Source: Ancylobacter dichloromethanicus (GTDB lineage Bacteria > Pseudomonadota > Alphaproteobacteria > Rhizobiales > Xanthobacteraceae). Taken from it: 64,000 nt of DNA. Numbering within the stretch: the first letter of the stretch is position 1; every line of letters begins with the position of its first letter. Both the position numbers and the translations under genes were made by a program. This document shows positions 17,114 through 26,113 of the stretch, piece after piece. Below the pieces are notes generated by a model that ran no database searches, had not been told where the DNA came from, and was given only the letters and a program-made list of their open reading frames with translations. The DNA is taken from contig NZ_JAHBGC010000020.1 in the NCBI RefSeq assembly GCF_018390645.1, forward strand, positions 62,001-126,000, read 5' to 3'.

Positions 17114-19906
17114 ATGTCCGTTGCCCTCACCATCGCCCTTTCCGATGCCGAACCCGAAGCCGATGGCGAACTCGACCTGTCGCTGCGCGAGGACATCCGC
17201 ATGCTCGGCCGCGTGCTGGGCGACACGCTGCGCGACCAGGAAGGCGAGGCGATTTATGAGCTGGTGGAGCACATCCGGCGCGTCTCCACCCGCTTCCACC
17301 GCGAGGAGGACGAGGGCGCGCGGCATGAGCTGGAAGCGATCCTGAGCGATCTCGGGCCGGACCAGACGATTTCCATCGTCCGCGCCTTCTCCTATTTCTC
17401 GCATCTCGCCAACATCGCCGAGGACCAGAACGTCATCCGCCGGATGCGCGCGGCGGCGGCCAACGGCACTTCCGCCGGACCGGCGACGGTGGCGCGGGCG
17501 CTGGAGCGGGCGCGCGAGGCGGGCATCTCCACCGCCGATCTGCGTGCCTTCTTCGAGACCGCGCTGGCGAGCCCGGTGCTGACCGCGCACCCGACCGAGG
17601 TGCGCCGCCGCTCCACCCTGACCCATGAGATGAAGGTGGCCGAGCTGCTGGCCGACCGCGCCCGCCGCGACCCCACTCCCGAGGAGCAGGAACTCGCGGC
17701 CGCCGAGCTGCGCCGTCGGGTGCTGATGCTCTGGCAGACCAACCTGCTGCGGCGGACCAAGCTGACGGTGCTGGACGAGGTGGCGAACGGCCTCGCCTAT
17801 TACGACTACTCCTTCCTGCGCCAGCTCCCGAATCTCTACGCCGCGCTGGAGGACCGGCTGGCGGCGATGGAAGGCCGGGACGGGGCGGCGCCGGAAGTCG
17901 CCTCGTTCCTGCGCATGGGCAGCTGGATCGGCGGCGACCGCGACGGCAACCCGTTCGTCACCGCCGAGGTGACGCGCGAGACCATGCGCATGCAGAGCGC
18001 GCAGGCGCTGCGCTTCTACTTCGAGGAACTGGACGGCCTCGGCGCCGAACTGTCGATCAGCACCATCCGCGTCAGTGTTTCCAGCGACCTGCTGGCGCTG
18101 GTCGACGCCTCGCCCGACCTTTCGCCGCACCGTCGCAACGAGCCCTACCGGCTCGCCGTCACCGCCATCGCCTCGCGGCTGCGGGCCACGGCGTTCCGGC
18201 TCGAGATCGCCGACCTGCTGGGCATCACCCAGATGCCGCAGGCGCTGCCCTATGCCTCCGCCGCCGAGCTGCGCGCCGATCTCGACATCATCGACGCCTC
18301 GCTCAAGGCGCACAAATCGGGCGCCATCGCCGGCGGCAAGCTGCGGGCGCTGCGGCGCGCTGTGGACGCCTTCGGCTTCCATCTGGCGGTGCTCGATTCG
18401 CGGCAGAATTCCGACGTGCACGAGCGCTGCGTGGCCGAACTGTTCGAGGTCGCCGCGCCGGGCACGAATTACAAGGCGCTACCCGAGGGCACCCGCGTCG
18501 CCCTGCTGCTGCGCGAGCTGGCGACCGCCCGTCCGCTGACCTCGCCCTTCGCCGCCTATGCCGACGAGACGGTGGGCGAACTCGCCATGCTGCGCACCTG
18601 CGCCCGCATCCACCAGATCTTCGGCGCCGAGGCGATCCAGACCTGCATCATATCCAAGGCCGAAAGCGTCTCGGACATGCTGGAGCTGGCCTTGCTGCTG
18701 AAGGAGGTCGGGCTGGTCGACCCGGCCGGCTCGGCGGCGGTGCACATCGTGCCGCTGTTCGAGACCATCGAAGATCTGCGCAACGCCGCCAAGGTGATGG
18801 AGCAGATGTTCCGCCTGCCGGAATACCGCAAGCTGGTCGACAGCCGGGGCGGCGTGCAGGAAGTGATGCTCGGCTATTCCGACAGCAACAAGGATGGCGG
18901 TTTCGTCACCTCCGGCTGGGAACTCTACAAGGCGGAGATCGAGCTGATCGAGGTGTTCAAGCGCCATGGCGTGCGGCTGCGGCTGTTCCACGGGCGCGGC
19001 GGCTCGGTCGGGCGCGGCGGCGGGCCGAGCTACGACGCCATCCTCGCCCAGCCGGGCGGGGCGGTGCAGGGGCAGATCCGCATCACCGAACAGGGCGAGA
19101 TCATCTCGTCGAAATATTCCAACCCGGCGGTCGGGCGCGGCAACCTCGAAATCCTCGCGGCGGCGACGCTGGAGGCGACGCTGCTTTCCGGTGACGCCAT
19201 GGCGCCCCGGGAGGAATACCTCACGGTGATGGAGGCGCTTTCGGCTTCCGCCTTCGCCGCCTATCGGGCGCTGGTCTACGAGACCCCGCGCTTCGAGGAC
19301 TATTTCTGGGAATCCACCGTCATCAACGAGATCGCGACGCTGAACATCGGCTCGCGCCCGGCCTCGCGCAAGAAGACGCGGCGGATCGAGGACCTGCGCG
19401 CCATCCCCTGGGTGTTCTCCTGGGCGCAGTGCCGGCTGATGCTGCCGGGCTGGTACGGCTTCGGCACGGCGATACGCGAATGGCTGGAGGCCAACCCCGA
19501 CGGGCTGCCGCTGCTGCAGGAAATGTACCGGGAATGGCCGTTCTTCCGTACCCAGCTCTCCAACATGGACATGGTGCTCTCCAAGAGCTCCATCGCCATC
19601 GCCTCGCGCTACGCGGCGCTGGTGGAGGATGCGGAACTGCGCGAGAGCATTTTCGGCCGCATCCGCGCCGAGCACCAGGGCGCGATCGACGCGCTGCTGG
19701 CGATCTCGCAGCAGCCGGCCCTGCTCGGCTCCAACCCGCTGCTGGAGCGCTCGATCCGCGCCCGCTTCCCCTATATCGACCCGCTCAACCATGTGCAGGT
19801 CGGCCTGCTGCGGAAGTACCGCGCCAGCGACACCGACGAGAAGGTGCTGCAGGGCATCCAGCTCACCATCAACGGCATCTCGGCGGGGTTGCGGAACTCG
19901 GGGTGA
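17114..19906 (+). CDS. ppc: Phosphoenolpyruvate carboxylase
   Basis: Carboxylates PEP to oxaloacetate, the anaplerotic route into the TCA cycle. 930 residues, which is normal for the family. Signature sites are intact: the catalytic histidine in [46 protein letters not shown], the glycine-rich [15 protein letters not shown], the hydrophobic [12 protein letters not shown] segment and the C-terminal [18 protein letters not shown] lies ten nt before ATG 17114. Product is cytosolic, homotetrameric in other species, and usually allosteric. Confidence 0.97.
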   Translation: MSVALTIALSDAEPEADGELDLSLREDIRMLGRVLGDTLRDQEGEAIYELVEHIRRVSTRFHREEDEGARHELEAILSDLGPDQTISIVRAFSYFSHLANIAEDQNVIRRMRAAAANGTSAGPATVARALERAREAGISTADLRAFFETALASPVLTAHPTEVRRRSTLTHEMKVAELLADRARRDPTPEEQELAAAELRRRVLMLWQTNLLRRTKLTVLDEVANGLAYYDYSFLRQLPNLYAALEDRLAAMEGRDGAAPEVASFLRMGSWIGGDRDGNPFVTAEVTRETMRMQSAQALRFYFEELDGLGAELSISTIRVSVSSDLLALVDASPDLSPHRRNEPYRLAVTAIASRLRATAFRLEIADLLGITQMPQALPYASAAELRADLDIIDASLKAHKSGAIAGGKLRALRRAVDAFGFHLAVLDSRQNSDVHERCVAELFEVAAPGTNYKALPEGTRVALLLRELATARPLTSPFAAYADETVGELAMLRTCARIHQIFGAEAIQTCIISKAESVSDMLELALLLKEVGLVDPAGSAAVHIVPLFETIEDLRNAAKVMEQMFRLPEYRKLVDSRGGVQEVMLGYSDSNKDGGFVTSGWELYKAEIELIEVFKRHGVRLRLFHGRGGSVGRGGGPSYDAILAQPGGAVQGQIRITEQGEIISSKYSNPAVGRGNLEILAAATLEATLLSGDAMAPREEYLTVMEALSASAFAAYRALVYETPRFEDYFWESTVINEIATLNIGSRPASRKKTRRIEDLRAIPWVFSWAQCRLMLPGWYGFGTAIREWLEANPDGLPLLQEMYREWPFFRTQLSNMDMVLSKSSIAIASRYAALVEDAELRESIFGRIRAEHQGAIDALLAISQQPALLGSNPLLERSIRARFPYIDPLNHVQVGLLRKYRASDTDEKVLQGIQLTINGISAGLRNSG

Positions 19907-19925
19907 GCGGCGTCGCCGCCGGCGG

Positions 19926-20687
19926 TCAGGTGCCCGCGATCGGCGGCACCGCCTCCGGCGGCAGGTTGGGGGCCGCGCGGGCGAGGCGGAAGGCGGCCTT
20001 GATGAGCGCGGCATTGTCCGTCGCCTCGCTGCCATCGGGCAGGTGCTTGCCGTCCTCCAGCCCGATGCGCCCGTCGAGCCCGCGCATCAGCGCGTCCTGG
20101 TAGAGCGGCCAGACGGTGGCGTCGTAGCCGTGCTGCAGCACGGGGATGTCGAGGCTGGCACGGGCCAGCACCTTGCGGATGGCAACGGCGACCGCAAGGC
20201 CCTGCCGGACATCCTGCTCGTTGATCTCGATCAGGATGCGCAGGCAGCTCTTGGCCTCGGGCAGGGCGGTGAGGCGCTCGGCGTCGGCCTGCGACCACAG
20301 CCCGGCCTCGACGCCGATGCCGCGCGACAGGGCGAGGGCGATCATCTCCGGCGCGTCGTCCTCGATCAGGTTCACCGACACATAGTCCGGCAGGACCTGC
20401 CACGCCCTCATCGCCTCCAGCCGCCCGGGGCCGCCCGGCGCGATACCGGCATGGGTGGAGAGACCGATGGGAAGGCCCGGCACCTTGGCGCGGATCGCTG
20501 TCAGCGCGGCGGCGACATGGCCGGGGTCGAGCGTTTCGGTGCCGGAGGGGTCGCGCGGGTGCAGGTGAAGCTCGTTCGCCCCGGCGGCCACCACGGCGGC
20601 CGCGTCCGCCGCGAGGTGCGCGGGGGTGAGGGGCGTGTGGGCGTGGAAGGCGCTGTCGCGCGCTCCGTTGAGGCAGGCCTGCAACAT
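19926..20687 (-). CDS. BKACE-family protein (3-keto-5-aminohexanoate cleavage enzyme-like, DUF849)
   Basis: 253 residues, a TIM-barrel beta-keto acid cleavage enzyme. Key sequence: N-terminal MLQACLNGARDSAFH, the zinc-site HLHPRD, and the second site LSTHAGIAPGG, with EDGKHLPDG near the C-terminus. The exact beta-keto acid substrate cannot be predicted. It is convergent with ppc (gap 19 nt) and lies 26 nt downstream of the YaiI-type gene, so an operon is plausible. It is shorter than the canonical Kce (about 270-310 residues). Confidence 0.82.
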   Translation of the reverse strand: MLQACLNGARDSAFHAHTPLTPAHLAADAAAVVAAGANELHLHPRDPSGTETLDPGHVAAALTAIRAKVPGLPIGLSTHAGIAPGGPGRLEAMRAWQVLPDYVSVNLIEDDAPEMIALALSRGIGVEAGLWSQADAERLTALPEAKSCLRILIEINEQDVRQGLAVAVAIRKVLARASLDIPVLQHGYDATVWPLYQDALMRGLDGRIGLEDGKHLPDGSEATDNAALIKAAFRLARAAPNLPPEAVPPIAGT

Positions 20688-20713
20688 CGGCGTCTCCTTT
20701 TTCCTTGTACCTC

Positions 20714-21187
20714 TCAACCCGCCACGAAGCCCTTTCGTTTCAATCTCTGCACGGCGCGTTCCAGCGCCTGCAGGAATTCCGAGCGGTCGCGCGGCGAGAA
20801 GGGGCGGGGGCCGCGGGTAATCTCGCCGGATTCGCGCAGGTCCGCCATCAGGTTGCGGGTGGCAAGCTGCATGCCGATGGAGGCGGCGGTGAAGGGCTTT
20901 CCGGTGGGGCCGATGGCCTCCGACCCCTTCGCCACCACCCGCGCGGCGAGCGGCACGTCGGCGGTGATGACGAGGTCGCCCTCTTCCACCCGTTCGGCGA
21001 TCCAGTCATCGGCGACATCCGGCCCGGCGGCGACGACGACGCGCTCGACCTCGACGTCGCGCGGCACCGCGATCCACGAATTGGCGACGAGGAACACCTT
21101 GATGCCGTGGCGGGCGGCGACCCGGTAGGTCTCGTCCTTCACCGGGCAGGCGTCGGCGTCGATATAGATCTGGATCGGTTTCGACAA
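20714..21187 (-). CDS. YaiI/YqxD family protein (DUF188), TTG start
   Basis: 157 residues with a PIN-like fold: [56 protein letters not shown], and a C-terminal [13 protein letters not shown]. Homologues are near-universal in proteobacteria; function is unresolved. TTG 21187 starts the family's usual N-terminus and has AGGA five nt upstream; the frame continues upstream through the small transcription unit, but that part has no homology pattern. Ends 26 nt before the BKACE gene. Confidence 0.83.
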   Translation of the reverse strand: MSKPIQIYIDADACPVKDETYRVAARHGIKVFLVANSWIAVPRDVEVERVVVAAGPDVADDWIAERVEEGDLVITADVPLAARVVAKGSEAIGPTGKPFTAASIGMQLATRNLMADLRESGEITRGPRPFSPRDRSEFLQALERAVQRLKRKGFVAG

Positions 21188-21215
21188 AATAGTCCTGGAG
21201 GTAGGGGGCTGGCAC

Positions 21216-21249
21216 CAAGAAAGAAGGGCTGCCCGCGAGGGCAGCCCTT
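21216..21249 (-). terminator. Intrinsic terminator of the small unit upstream of the YaiI-type gene
   Basis: Perfect 11-bp stem AAGGGCTGCCC / GGGCAGCCCTT with loop TCGC, followed by CTTTCTT, on the minus strand. It is upstream of the YaiI-type gene, so it ends the small transcript before that gene and separates the two. A smaller hairpin, ACTGCC / GGCAGT, lies just before it at 21278-21295. Confidence 0.8.
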
Positions 21250-21308
21250 CCCATGTCAGACCGCGGTTCGGCCCGGTACTGCCTAGAAGGGCAGTGCGAA
21301 ATGTCGCA

Positions 21309-21386
21309 TCACGCGGAACGAACCTCATAAGAGGCAAGCGTCCAGGTCACGGATACCGACGACCGCGGATCAAGACGATCAGACAC
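21309..21386 (-). CDS. 25-codon ORF with perfect Shine-Dalgarno (leader peptide or small protein)
   Basis: GTG-initiated ORF beginning [10 protein letters not shown] and ending LASYEVRSA, with TGA at 21309. Its ribosome-binding site is complementary to the entire 3' end of 16S rRNA (see next entry). The peptide has no signal sequence and is polar. It is followed by about 60 nt of structured RNA and a terminator. I recognise no family. It could be a small protein, a leader peptide or the coding part of a dual-function RNA. Confidence 0.5.
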   Translation of the reverse strand: MSDRLDPRSSVSVTWTLASYEVRSA

Positions 21387-21401
21387 TGGATCACCTCCTT
21401 T
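21387..21401 (-). promoter_or_regulatory. Fifteen-base perfect Shine-Dalgarno sequence
   Basis: Minus strand AAAGGAGGTGATCCA abuts the GTG start codon of the 25-codon ORF. It is the exact complement of the last 15 bases TGGATCACCTCCTTT of 16S rRNA. AGGAGGTG lies at ideal distance from the GTG. Complementarity this long is far beyond what a normal start site uses. Confidence 0.75.
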
Positions 21402-21564
21402 CAGTTGTTAAAGACATCTGCAGCTTAGACCGATTCGTCGAAAGGTCACGTGCTTGTTGCAGTGCGGGGGGCGAATCCGCTGTTCACTTCGCGTTACGGC
21501 GCGCAATCATGAGTGCGCGTCCGGCGGCAGGCGGACAGGAAGAGGCAGACAGGAAGGGGCGGGC

Positions 21565-23316
21565 ATGAAGGGATCGCGCTGGCTGTTCGCGCTGGTGCTG
21601 GCGGCGACGCCGCTGCACGCCCAGCAGGTGTCCGACCGCCACGCGCCGGAAGCGCCGAGCGCGGTGGCCGCCGGGCAGAAATCCGCCACCGGCACGCGCT
21701 GGATGGTGGCGACGGCCAACCCGCTGGCCAGCGAGGCCGGGGCGGCGATGTTGCGGGCCGGCGGCAATGCGATCGACGCCCTGGTCGCGGTCCAGCTCGT
21801 GCTCGGCCTGGTGGAGCCGCAATCCTCCGGCCTCGGCGGCGGGGCGTTCCTGGTCTATTGGGACGCGGCGGCCGGCCGTCTCACCACCTTCGACGGGCGC
21901 GAGACCGCGCCGCGCGCGGCGACGCCGACCCTGTTCCAGACGGCCGGGGGCGAGCCGCTGGGCTTCATGGAAGCGGTGATCGGCGGGCGCTCGGTCGGCA
22001 CGCCGGGCACGCCGGCGCTGCTGGACGAAGTGCACCGGCGCCACGGCCGGCTGGCCTGGGGGCGGCTGTTCGCCCCGGCGCTGGAACACGCGGAGAACGG
22101 GTTCCCGGTGTCGCCGCGCCTGGCCGGGCAGATTGCCGGCGACGTCGCCACGCTGTCGCGCGACCCGGCGGCAAAGGCCTATTTCCTCGACGCGACCGGC
22201 GCGCCGCTGGCGGCGGGATCGCGGCTCCGAAACCCCGCCTATGCGCAGACGCTGCGGGCGCTGCGGGAAAAGGGGAGCGAGGCTTTATATGAGGGCGAAC
22301 TGGCAGCGGAGATCGTGCGCACGGTGCGCGCGGCGGCGAATCCCGGCCTTCTGGCACTGGCGGATCTGCGCGATTACGAGGTGAAGGAACGGGAGCCGGT
22401 TTGCGCCGGCTATCGCGTTTATGAAGTCTGCGGCATGGGCCCGCCGAGTTCCGGCGCGCTCACGCTGGGCCAGATTCTGGGCCTGCTGGAACCCTATGAT
22501 CTCAAGGGATTGGGCGCGACCTCGCCGGAGGCCTGGCGGCTGATCGCCGACGCCTCGCGGCTCGCTTTCGCCGACCGCGAGCGCTACATCGCCGATGCCG
22601 ACTACGTGCCGATGCCGACCAGGGGGCTGCTGGCGCGCGACTATCTTGCCCGGCGGGCCAAGCTGCTGGCCGGCGACGACGCGCTCCCCGAGGTCGCTCC
22701 CGGCAATCCGACCTGGGATCACGCCATGGCGGCGCCGGCGCGGGCCGACGGTGCCACGCCGGAACTTCCCTCCACCACGCAGATCACCATCGTCGACGCG
22801 GAGGGCAACGTGGTGTCGATGACCTCGACCATCGAGGCCGGGTTCGGCTCGCGGCTGATGGTGGGCGGCTTCCTGCTCAACAACGAGTTGACCGACTTCT
22901 CCTTCCGCTCGCAGAAGGACGGGGTGCCGGTCGCCAACCGGGTGGAGCCGGGCAAGCGCCCGCGCTCGTCGATGGCGCCGACCATCGTGCTGAAGGACGG
23001 ACGCCCGGTGCTGGCGCTCGGCTCGCCCGGCGGCAGCCAGATCATCGGCTATGTCGCCAAGACGCTGATCGCCCATCTCGACTGGGGCATGAGCCTGGCC
23101 GACGCCATCGCCGCGCCGAACGTGCTGGCCCGCTTCGACGCGGTGGAGATCGAGGCGGGAACGCCGGCGCTGGCGCTGGAGCCGGGATTGCGCGCCCTCG
23201 GCTTCGCCGTGAAGACGGGGCCGATGACCTCGGGCGTGCAGGCGGTGGCGATCACGCCGGACGGACTGGTCGGCGCCGCCGATCCGCGCCGGGAGGGCGT
23301 GGCGATCGGGGAGTGA
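21565..23316 (+). CDS. ggt: Gamma-glutamyltransferase
   Basis: Periplasmic Ntn-hydrolase of 583 residues that cleaves gamma-glutamyl bonds (glutathione and similar). A signal peptide (MKGSRWLFALVLAATPLHA) is followed by the large subunit. The autocleavage/nucleophile Thr is near residue 404 in LPSTTQITIVDAEGNVVSMT. The motif is TTQ rather than the TTH of E. coli, which occurs in several homologues. PSSGLGGGAFLV and GSPGGSQIIG (glutamyl site) are conserved. ATG 21565 follows an AGGAAGG ribosome-binding site. Usual length is about 570-600 residues. Confidence 0.92.
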   Translation: MKGSRWLFALVLAATPLHAQQVSDRHAPEAPSAVAAGQKSATGTRWMVATANPLASEAGAAMLRAGGNAIDALVAVQLVLGLVEPQSSGLGGGAFLVYWDAAAGRLTTFDGRETAPRAATPTLFQTAGGEPLGFMEAVIGGRSVGTPGTPALLDEVHRRHGRLAWGRLFAPALEHAENGFPVSPRLAGQIAGDVATLSRDPAAKAYFLDATGAPLAAGSRLRNPAYAQTLRALREKGSEALYEGELAAEIVRTVRAAANPGLLALADLRDYEVKEREPVCAGYRVYEVCGMGPPSSGALTLGQILGLLEPYDLKGLGATSPEAWRLIADASRLAFADRERYIADADYVPMPTRGLLARDYLARRAKLLAGDDALPEVAPGNPTWDHAMAAPARADGATPELPSTTQITIVDAEGNVVSMTSTIEAGFGSRLMVGGFLLNNELTDFSFRSQKDGVPVANRVEPGKRPRSSMAPTIVLKDGRPVLALGSPGGSQIIGYVAKTLIAHLDWGMSLADAIAAPNVLARFDAVEIEAGTPALALEPGLRALGFAVKTGPMTSGVQAVAITPDGLVGAADPRREGVAIGE

Positions 23317-23333
23317 GGGGTTCGGGGATGGCC

Positions 23334-23441
23334 CGTCATGCCGAGGTGCCGCCCGCGCGGGCGGCCTCGAAGCACGCAGGCGGCGCGCCCGGACGGCATC
23401 CTTCGAGGCTCGCCCGCGGCTCGCACCTCAGGATGACGGCG
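23334..23441. repeat. 108-bp intergenic repeat, copy 1
   Basis: Begins CGTCATGCCGAGGTGC and ends GCACCTCAGGATGACGGCG, so its ends are inverted copies. Nearly identical to the second copy 26 nt downstream, differing at one position in the second half (CGCCCGCGG versus CGCCTGCGG). It is of the class of palindromic intergenic elements common in Hyphomicrobiales. Non-coding as far as I can see. Confidence 0.85.
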
Positions 23442-23467
23442 TGTGGGGGATGTCTCGGGAAGGGGGC

Positions 23468-23575
23468 CGTCATGCCGAGGTGCCGCCCGCGCGGGCGGCC
23501 TCGAAGCACGCAGGCGGCGCGCCCGGACGGCATCCTTCGAGGCTCGCCTGCGGCTCGCACCTCAGGATGACGGCG
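23468..23575. repeat. 108-bp intergenic repeat, copy 2
   Basis: Tandem copy of the element at 23334, with the same inverted ends. The spacer between the copies is 26 nt. Confidence 0.85.
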
Positions 23576-23647
23576 CGAAGGGTGCTTCGCACGTGGCCGC
23601 GAGGCCGGGGCGCCGGGTCAAGCCCGGGGACGAGGGCACATGGGGTC

Positions 23648-24004
23648 TCAGTGGCTGATCATCCACGGGCGGGCGGAGGGGAAGCTCTTGGCGCCTGAGG
23701 CGGCGGTCGCGGTCTTGGACTTCTTGGTGCGGCTCTTCATGCCGCCGGCGCAGCAGGAGCAGCTCGACGGGTGCTGCTTCGCCGCGTACTCGCCGGTGGT
23801 CATCGGCGCGTGGCTGGCCCGCTCATTGGTGGCGTGGGCCTTGAGGCTGTCGCGCGACAGGCCGGAGAAATGCGGCGCGGTCAGCATCACCCGCGGCGCC
23901 ATCGCGCTGCAATCGGGGCAGGGCTGGGGCGCCTGATACTCGCTCATCGGCCGCATCGCGGTGAAATCGCCGCAGCTCTCGCATTCATATTCGTAGACGG
24001 GCAT
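23648..24004 (-). CDS. fmdB: FmdB-type zinc-ribbon regulatory protein
   Basis: 118 residues. The N-terminal zinc ribbon is clear: MPVYEYECESCGDF, then PQPCPDC, forming a CxxC...CxxC pair. The C-terminal half is polar with an unusual cysteine cluster (SSCSCC). In Methylophilus an fmdB gene accompanies formamidase fmdA, and the same pairing occurs here: it lies 114 nt downstream of fmdA on the same strand. FmdB is generally annotated as a putative regulatory protein, but direct evidence is thin. Confidence 0.82.
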   Translation of the reverse strand: MPVYEYECESCGDFTAMRPMSEYQAPQPCPDCSAMAPRVMLTAPHFSGLSRDSLKAHATNERASHAPMTTGEYAAKQHPSSCSCCAGGMKSRTKKSKTATAASGAKSFPSARPWMISH

Positions 24005-24070
24005 GAGCGTGTCCCTTTGGGCGGGTCTTGAGGACGACCCCTTGGGCGTTTCCTGGCATTCATAAGAAGG

Positions 24071-24097
24071 GCGAGGCGGTGCGGAGCACCGCCTCGC
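24071..24097 (-). terminator. Perfect hairpin between fmdA and fmdB
   Basis: Twelve-base perfect stem GCGAGGCGGTGC / GCACCGCCTCGC with three-base loop; on the minus strand it is followed by CCTTCTTAT. It could be an attenuator, an RNA-stability element or a weak terminator that lowers fmdB expression. Confidence 0.55.
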
Positions 24098-24118
24098 ATG
24101 CACCGGACTAAGCGGGGG

Positions 24119-25348
24119 TCAAAGGTCCGGTGAAAGCGGCATCTCGACCGAGCCGTCGAGGAACTTGGTCGGCCCGGCGGCGGTGGGGTTGATGTCGAAG
24201 TCGAAGATCTCGGTCGGCAGCCACAGCGTGGCGCAGGCGTTCGGGATGTCGACGACGCCCGAGATGTGGCCCTGAACCGGCGCGGTGCCGAGGATCGAAT
24301 AGGCCTGGGCGCCGGAATAGCCGAACTTCTTCAGGTATTCGATGGCGTTGAGGCAGGCCTGGCGGTAGGCGATGTGGACGTCGAGATAATGCTGGCCGCC
24401 GTCCTCGTCGACCGAGATGCCCTCGAAGATCAGATAGTCCTTGTAGTTCGGGGTCACCGGCGAGGGCTTGAAGATCGGGTTCTTGATGCCGTATTTCGCC
24501 ATGCCGCCCTTCAGCACCTCGACCTTGAGGTGCACCCAGCCGGCCATCTCGATGGCGCCGCAGAAGGTGATTTCGCCATCGCCCTGCGAGAAGTGCAGGT
24601 CGCCCATGGAGAGGCCGCCGCCTTCGACATAGACCGGGAAGTAGATCTTGGAGCCGCGCGACAGGTCCTTGATGTCGCAATTGCCGCCATGCTCGCGCGG
24701 GGGAACGGTGCGCGCGCCGGTGGCCGCGGCGGCCGCCTTCGCGTCGCCGGTCAGCCGGCCCATATGGGCGGTGGCGGCGAAGGGCGGGGCGGCGAGCGGG
24801 GGCACGCGGGTGGGGTTGGTGTCGATGAGGCCCTGTTCGCGGGTGTTCCAGGTCTCCAGCAGCTTCGGGTCGGGCAGGCAGCCGATCAGGCCGGGATGGA
24901 TCAGCCCGGCGAAGTTCACGCCGGGGACGTGGCGCGAGGAGGTGTACATGCCCTTGAAGTCCCAGATCGACTTCTGGGCCAGCGGGAAGTGGTCGGTCAG
25001 GAAGCCGCCGCCATTCTTCTTCGAGAAGAAGCCGTTGAAGCCCCACTGGCTGTCCGGCATGGCGCCGATGTCGAGCAGGTCGACGACCAGCAGGTCGCCG
25101 GGCTCGGCGCCCTTGACGCCGATCGGGCCGGAGAGGAAGTGCACGATCGACAGGTCGATGTCGCGCACGTCGTCGGCGGACTCGTTGTTCTTGATGAAGC
25201 CGCCGGTCCAGTCATAGGTCTCGACGATGAAATCGTCGCCGGGCTTCACCCACGCCACCATCGGAATGTCCGGGTGCCAGCGGTTGTGAACCATGTCGTT
25301 GTCGTAGGCCGACTGGTTCAGGTCGACTTTGATAAGTGTCTCGGTCAT
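24119..25348 (-). CDS. fmdA: Formamidase (acetamidase/formamidase family)
   Basis: 409 residues, hydrolysing formamide (and possibly acetamide or urea analogues) to ammonia and acid. It matches the FmdA family throughout: MTETLIKVDLNQSAYDND, HNRWHPDIPMVAWVKPGD, FNGFFSKKNGGGFLTDHFP, PGLIGCLPD, HGGNCDIKDL, GDLHFSQGDGEITFCGA and the C-terminal DFDINPTAAGPTKFLDG. Its position directly downstream of the Urt-type transporter genes (65 nt) supports amide use. The transporter and the enzyme are probably one operon. Confidence 0.93.
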   Translation of the reverse strand: MTETLIKVDLNQSAYDNDMVHNRWHPDIPMVAWVKPGDDFIVETYDWTGGFIKNNESADDVRDIDLSIVHFLSGPIGVKGAEPGDLLVVDLLDIGAMPDSQWGFNGFFSKKNGGGFLTDHFPLAQKSIWDFKGMYTSSRHVPGVNFAGLIHPGLIGCLPDPKLLETWNTREQGLIDTNPTRVPPLAAPPFAATAHMGRLTGDAKAAAAATGARTVPPREHGGNCDIKDLSRGSKIYFPVYVEGGGLSMGDLHFSQGDGEITFCGAIEMAGWVHLKVEVLKGGMAKYGIKNPIFKPSPVTPNYKDYLIFEGISVDEDGGQHYLDVHIAYRQACLNAIEYLKKFGYSGAQAYSILGTAPVQGHISGVVDIPNACATLWLPTEIFDFDINPTAAGPTKFLDGSVEMPLSPDL

Positions 25349-25413
25349 GCGTCTCTCTCCCCGGGTACTGGCTGGAAATGTGGGCAGGCTGGGAACGGCG
25401 GTCCGGCGGGGGC

Positions 25414-26103
25414 TCAGACCGACAGGAATCGGGCGACCTTGGCCTCGTCGATGTCGGCGCGCAGGTCCTCGTGGACGATCTCGCCGTTTTCGATGACGAG
25501 CACCCGGTCGGCGATGTCGAGGGCAAAGGACAGCACCTGCTCGGACACCACGATGGAGAGCCCGCGCTCGTCGCGGATGCGCTTCAGCGTGCGGGCCATT
25601 TCGCGGATGATCGAGGGCTGGATGCCCTCGGTCGGCTCGTCGAGCAGCAGCACCTTCGGCGCGGTGGCGAGCGCGCGGGCGATGGCGAGCTGCTGCTGCT
25701 GGCCGCCGGAGAGGTTGCCGCCGCGCCGGCCCTTCATCTCCAGAAGGACGGGGAACAGCTCGTAGATGTCCGGCGGCACCTTGCTCTCGCCGCGCGGGAT
25801 GAGGCCGGTCTCGATGTTCTCCTGCACCGTCATGGTGGAGAAGATCATGCGGCCCTGCGGCACATAGGCGACGCCATTGGCGACGCGCTCATAGCTCTTG
25901 AAGGCGGTGATGTCGGTGTCGCCGACGCTCACCTTGCCGCTTTTCGTCGGGACGATGCCCATGAGCGACTTCATGAGCGTGGTCTTGCCCATGCCGTTGC
26001 GGCCCATGATGGCGATGATCTCGTTGGGCGCGACCTTGAAGTCGAGGCCGTGCAGCACCTCGCTCTCGCCGTAGGAGACGTGCAGGTTGGCTACGTTCAG
26101 CAT
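25414..26103 (-). CDS. urtE: Urea-type ABC transporter ATP-binding protein UrtE
   Basis: 229-residue branched-chain-amino-acid-type ABC ATPase (LivF-like). Walker A GRNGMGKTTLMKSLMG, signature LSGGQQQQLAIAR, Walker B KVLLLDEPTEG, and a D-loop with typical spacing. Separated from urtD by ten nt. Together UrtD and UrtE power the permease pair. Confidence that this is the UrtE subunit comes from gene order and the preceding urtD. Confidence 0.93.
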   Translation of the reverse strand: MLNVANLHVSYGESEVLHGLDFKVAPNEIIAIMGRNGMGKTTLMKSLMGIVPTKSGKVSVGDTDITAFKSYERVANGVAYVPQGRMIFSTMTVQENIETGLIPRGESKVPPDIYELFPVLLEMKGRRGGNLSGGQQQQLAIARALATAPKVLLLDEPTEGIQPSIIREMARTLKRIRDERGLSIVVSEQVLSFALDIADRVLVIENGEIVHEDLRADIDEAKVARFLSV

Positions 26104-26113
26104 GATCCGCCCC

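Larger units (their letters stand above)
21188..21564. other. Intergenic region between YaiI-type gene and ggt, holding a small transcription unit
   Basis: About 377 nt. It contains on the minus strand a 25-codon ORF with an unusually perfect ribosome-binding site, two hairpins and an intrinsic terminator (see separate entries). The ggt ribosome-binding site (AGGAAGG) is at about 21551-21557. Confidence 0.6.
23317..23647. other. Intergenic region between ggt and fmdB, mostly repeats
   Basis: 331 nt between convergent genes. Two tandem 108-bp repeats occupy most of it; the remainder is a GC-rich inverted segment (GGCCGGGGCGCCGGGTC ... CCCGGGGACGAG at 23601-23635), which resembles another family of genome repeats. 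I see no gene. Confidence 0.6.

Noticed and set aside
21387-21401. Possible 16S rRNA 3' end remnant on the plus strand
   Set aside because: Only the last 15 bases match; the upstream universally conserved 3' rRNA sequence is missing, and on the minus strand the match is better explained as a Shine-Dalgarno before a start codon.
23317-23647. CRISPR-like tandem repeats
   Set aside because: Only two copies of 108 bp with palindromic ends; no short spacers and no cas genes.
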